From the NCBI GenBank assembly GCA_949130485.1, contig OX422199.1:6008902-6072901 (forward strand): a DNA stretch of 64,000 nucleotides, given 5' to 3'. This document shows, piece after piece, positions 60,501-64,000 of the stretch. Each line of letters begins with the position of its first letter. Within the stretch, counting starts at the first letter, position 1. The notes under the pieces are model-generated. The model saw only the letters and a list, made by a program, of their open reading frames with translations. It was not told the DNA's origin and did no database searches. The stretch comes from Agelas oroides (taxonomy: Eukaryota; Porifera; Demospongiae; Agelasida; Agelasidae). The translations under genes and the position numbers were made by a program.

Positions 60501-61812
60501 TTAAACCTAGTCTCAGAAACGCCCATTAGCCCAAGAAATTTGATTTACTGACACTCAAGTACTAAGAATAATCAATTCCAGGAATTTATCTAATTCCATA
60601 TAAGGTTTTAGAGTAAGGATCATTAATGGTTGAAGCCCAAAAATGCACTTCCTAGAATCAATGAAACCAAACACCCTAAGAAACAGCAATGTAGTAAACA
60701 GATGACATGCTAGAATGAGTCAGGTGTCATTCACCAAGTCCTCACGGTCATCATCAGTGCTATCTGATGTAAGGCTAGTCTCCTGCTACAGCTCTGCAGC
60801 TGTGGTCTTCCTACAAGTCTCCTAGGTTGTGCACTCCTCATTGGTTGCACCAGTTCAAGGAGGTGTGTACATAATTCTTGAAGGTGATGACATCACATGA
60901 AAAAGCTCTATACACTAATCTAGCCAGTGAAGCACACTTAGAGAACTACACTATTAGAATTTTTCCAGAATTTTTGCATGATGTAAATTTATGCAAGACC
61001 TTAAATTTTAAGAAGTAACATTAAACATGGCATATTAATTAACCTAATCATGCATATACATACTATCAGAGACATGATGGTACTTTGCTAGGCCATTTTA
61101 CATCATGAAGAGGGTGGGATATGGGTACATGCATGAAACTAGTCAACTGCAATCTTGGGGCAACAATTATTTCATCTAAGGAACTACTGTTTAGGCACCT
61201 CAGGGTGCAGTTTAACTATGTAAAGAAACTAAAATAAAACTGTTTTGTTTTGAAATGAGTAGTCACAAGACATAGTTACGTCAGAAGTAACAGGACGAGA
61301 GAGTCCAGGAGGAAAACACCCACAGAATGAATAGATGTTTTCTATGCTCAGGCAACTTCTGCCACTGATAGTTGCAGCTGTACAGATACTGTAATCATTA
61401 CATATAGTCATTACATATTGCTTTTCAATTACTACAACCGTGCTGTACAGATACTGATTGTTTCCATGCAGATATTGATGAATGTGAGACGGGTAATGAC
61501 AACTGTCATGAGAATGCACAGTGCACTAACACAGAGGGGAGTTTCACCTGCTCCTGCTATCTAGGCTATGCTGGAGATGGCACAGAATGCCATGTGGCTC
61601 TCACTGTTGTACCGGAATCTGCCGGAGTATTGATGTTTATTGCTAGTGTATTGATGTTCGTTGCTGTGGTATTGATGATCATTGCAATACTGTGTGGGTC
61701 CATCTGTGTTCTGCATAAGCTCAGGAAAATGGACGCTGAAACTAAGATGGAGGCTGAAGCTAAGATGGACGCTGAAAGGTTTGTTATAGCGTGTGCCTCT
61801 ATACTAAGCTGA
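54575..61812 (+). CDS. Copy C: EGF-domain single-pass membrane protein
   Basis: Exons: 54575-54689, 54983-55143, 55559-55787, 56586-56708, 57316-57438, 57700-57822, 59012-59137, 59325-59450, 61472-61812. Same plan as copy B: signal peptide, cysteine-containing N-terminal domain, six EGF domains, TM helix and tail. The donor of exon 3 could be 3 bp later (gtggta or gtacgt). N-terminal exons 2-3 are strongly diverged from B (for example [19 protein letters not shown] against [19 protein letters not shown]), losing one Cys. EGF exon 5 is identical to that of B and the TM exon nearly so. The tail has one extra six-residue unit (KMEAEA). The donor-like aaag|gtttgt is conserved. Confidence 0.85.
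56733..57259. mobile_element. 527-bp TA-flanked MITE in an intron of copy C
   Basis: ccgtaaactctggttatta at the left and taaccagagtctacgg at the right are inverted and flanked by TA (56731-56732 and 57260-57261). Absent from the matching intron in copy B (after 46303). Interior carries ttattaggcaca-type repeats. Confidence 0.8.
57995..58710 (+). pseudogene. Two decayed EGF exons in copy C
   Basis: First at about 57995-58065 ([22 protein letters not shown], then lost). Second at about 58592-58705 ([12 protein letters not shown], then stop, then [12 protein letters not shown]). They are cognates of the decayed exons in copy B. Confidence 0.65.
59630..60116. mobile_element. 487-bp Tc1/mariner-like MITE in copy C
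   Basis: cagtggaaccccgcttaact at the left and aggggttccactg at the right, with TA flanks. Orthologous to 48800-49285 in copy B. Confidence 0.8.
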
Positions 61813-63735
61813 GTTGTCTCTCACTAGAGCTTTCATTGAGACACTCTATAAGGGCAATTTTGCAAAGTCAAGAAATTGTGTTATATGCCAAGCACATCTC
61901 TTCACCCACATATCCTAAATTTATGTGCAATATGTGAACATGTCTGTCTACACCTGTTTACGTCTCATGGTTATGTATGCAATTTGGAGACTATGTATGT
62001 TGCGTGCAACCATATAGCTACAAGTTACTTGTAGCACAGTCGTACATACTTTTATTTACTCTGTGTGTAGCTAGTTGCCACATGACTAAAAGTGGCAGCC
62101 TTTGCCAGAAACTGAACATTATTTCAGAGTGTATTTCAAGCACATTACCAAGTTCAAACCACTGTAATAGCTGCTGAACTTTTGTTAAGCTCATGCCCTT
62201 TCTGTAAATGCATGAACATATAACAGAGGAGGTTGGACATATTTTCTGTGCATGTAACCATGCACTGATTATGTAAGTCCCTCAGGGAAGCCCTATTTCT
62301 ACTGTACCTAGGGGAGTGAATGGGGTTGATGGGATATTTGGAATGCGATATTTGGAATGTACCCCACTAGAGCTTTCAAAAATTGCCAATATCATTGAGA
62401 TACTCGTAAGCACTTTTGAGAAATTCAGAGAACTTGTCAGCAAAAAGTTACACACAATAATTGGTGGTTTGGGAACAAGACTAGTATATATGTCAGATGA
62501 CAGTGTCCCAACTTTTATTATGTGATACAGCATTTTGAACTCAAGTGATGCACTTGAAATATGTGACAGGTCAATTTCTATTCAGGGCTGCCACAAATGG
62601 TGTTTGTAGTGGTGCAGTATAAAATGTGACAGTGATTGAACCTTTGTTGAAATTTTCCACCAGTGACACTGACTAATAATGTTACAGTAGACAATATATG
62701 TATGTTCTGTGTTTCGTTAAGGCTTTCAAGCAAGAACACCTCTCACTCTCTGGAGTGTGTGTGAGAGAGATGACCTTGCTTAATAAACAAGGTACAGTAA
62801 ATCTATACACTTTTCTACCTCAAAATTGAAATACAGGTCTAAAATTTACAGTGTGTAAGTATGATGCGATGAACAGCTCCAGTCATGCAGAGGGCCACAC
62901 TAGTAAAACTTTTATGAAGCTCACACTCCAGTATTTTGCAGGACATCTTTCTGTTTATGTGTACCATTTTATATTTTATTTCCACACTAAGTTTCTGTAC
63001 AATCCATGCATAGTTTTTATACTGCTAAAGAAGGCCTTTCAGGCCATCATTTGAATACTTTATATTATATCTGGATTTGTATATATTCTGAAGATAAATT
63101 TCGGGTAACAAGACGTTTGTAAGTTTGAAAGATTGTCTAATATGCAGTCAGAGAGCCATGTTTGTTGTCCAGACAGGTATTTTGTAAGTCATAGCCTCAT
63201 AGAGGTACACAGTCTTCTCCAAAACTGGAAATGTAATACAGCTACTACTTACCCTTGGTGCAATGAAGTAGCAATCACATATATGAACTGCAATGCATCA
63301 TAGGTGTAGTGGTTACATGGTAGCTATGGAGAGAAAGTGAATCACGATTGAAACTTTGCATGTGCTAGTATGTTTTAGCATGCCAGTGTTCACACCATTT
63401 TATAACCATAACACTTAGCAACACTTCACAGTCTAGTATAGTCAGTCTGCTCATATCAGCTACTGTATGGTGAGAGATGTTCCTTGTAACAAACTGGCTA
63501 CCACGGTGTCAGTTTGTTAATGTGAATAATTAACGAGAGTTAATATTTACCAGGGAGGTAGCTTACATATCCGCGCCCAAACAGAAGCCACAGAAAAACG
63601 TACCTTCGACGAACCAGCGTTAAGCAAATAGTGGTTTCTCGGAATCGCGATCCAGAGCGTGGATATGTTTCCGGTGTGGTGTGTTTATGTACCAGCGCAC
63701 AAGCTACAGCTAGCTAGTCCCCTGCAGTTCCGATC
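61813..63735. other. Spacer between copies C and D
   Basis: Three-prime flank homologous to those of copies A and B. A segment about 63215-63500 has the opposite orientation to its relative in the A-B spacer. A conserved upstream block (about 63552-63735) precedes the start of copy D. No other gene seen. Confidence 0.6.
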
Positions 63736-63850
63736 ATGTCGAAGCAGCTGGTTACGCTTTCTCTCCTCTGGAGTTTTGTACTGTTTCTCGCTCCTGTTCC
63801 CGCGCTTGGCAACTTTGATTCTGAGGACTGTACCGTTGGTGACAGTCCGG
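63736..63850 (+). CDS. Copy D: first exon of another EGF-membrane gene (runs off the window)
   Basis: Signal-peptide exon of exactly 115 bp, ending ccgg|gtaaga as in B and C. It encodes MSKQLVTLSLLWSF, then [19 protein letters not shown]. The rest of the gene lies beyond 64000. The start is chosen by identity with B and C. Confidence 0.85.
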
Positions 63851-64000
63851 GTAAGACGTGTGCATGCATCAGCCCCGACTAGCACCTAGACATAATACAG
63901 TAGGTAAAAACTTATAGTCATAGTGGGTAGCCGTGACAATTGTTAGCTCTGTATGGTACATGACTGTTTCATAAAGTTCACAAATGCCTACTTTATACCT

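Overview
The window is nuclear DNA from an animal. Genes are split by GT-AG introns and there are no bacterial-style operons. It contains a STUB1/CHIP-like gene, calcium-binding-type EGF exons with 1-1 intron phase, an ankyrin/ROC-COR gene, a death domain, a Penelope-like retroelement and TTAGGG-type repeats. Large ankyrin-GTPase-death genes beside dense MITEs suggest a marine invertebrate, most likely a sponge. That taxonomic guess is inference only.

Layout. 1-5.3 kb: five-prime half of a minus-strand STUB1/CHIP-like gene; its downstream introns hold a foldback MITE and minisatellites. 5.3-10.6 kb: no gene that I recognise, with minisatellites and a MITE nested in a MITE. 10.6-13.76 kb: a TIR element with ATAA duplications that carries two Helitron-like copies, one of them with an intact five-prime coding region. 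14.2-22.7 kb: a giant plus-strand gene of about 65 ankyrin repeats followed by a Roc-like GTPase and COR-like region. It is open for 2667 codons but bounded by in-frame stops at 14325 and 22434, with coding sequence continuing on both sides. 22.7-27.7 kb: introns, MITEs, a 1.2-kb palindrome and a terminal death-domain exon.

28.4-64 kb: a tandem family of single-pass membrane proteins (signal peptide, cysteine-containing N-terminal domain, six EGF domains, TM helix, short tail). Copy A is only a three-prime remnant (28.4 kb). Copies B (42.5-50.9 kb) and C (54.6-61.8 kb) look complete. Copy D starts at 63.7 kb and runs off the end. Between A and B sits a 12-kb insertion (30231-42224) with long terminal inverted repeats and a TATA duplication. 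It is a nest of palindromes and MITEs plus a Penelope-like element with a GIY-YIG domain, telomere-like repeats and a hammerhead-like motif.

The observation I rate highest is in copies B and C. Their N-terminal ectodomain exons differ by about 13-16% of bases, mostly amino-acid changing, while the intron between those exons, the distal EGF exons and the TM exon differ by only about 0-5%. Fast-changing tips on homogenised stalks in a tandem array are a pattern seen in recognition receptors. The second is a family of foldback elements, 45 to about 790 bp, with a shared terminus and mostly perfect 9-bp target duplications.
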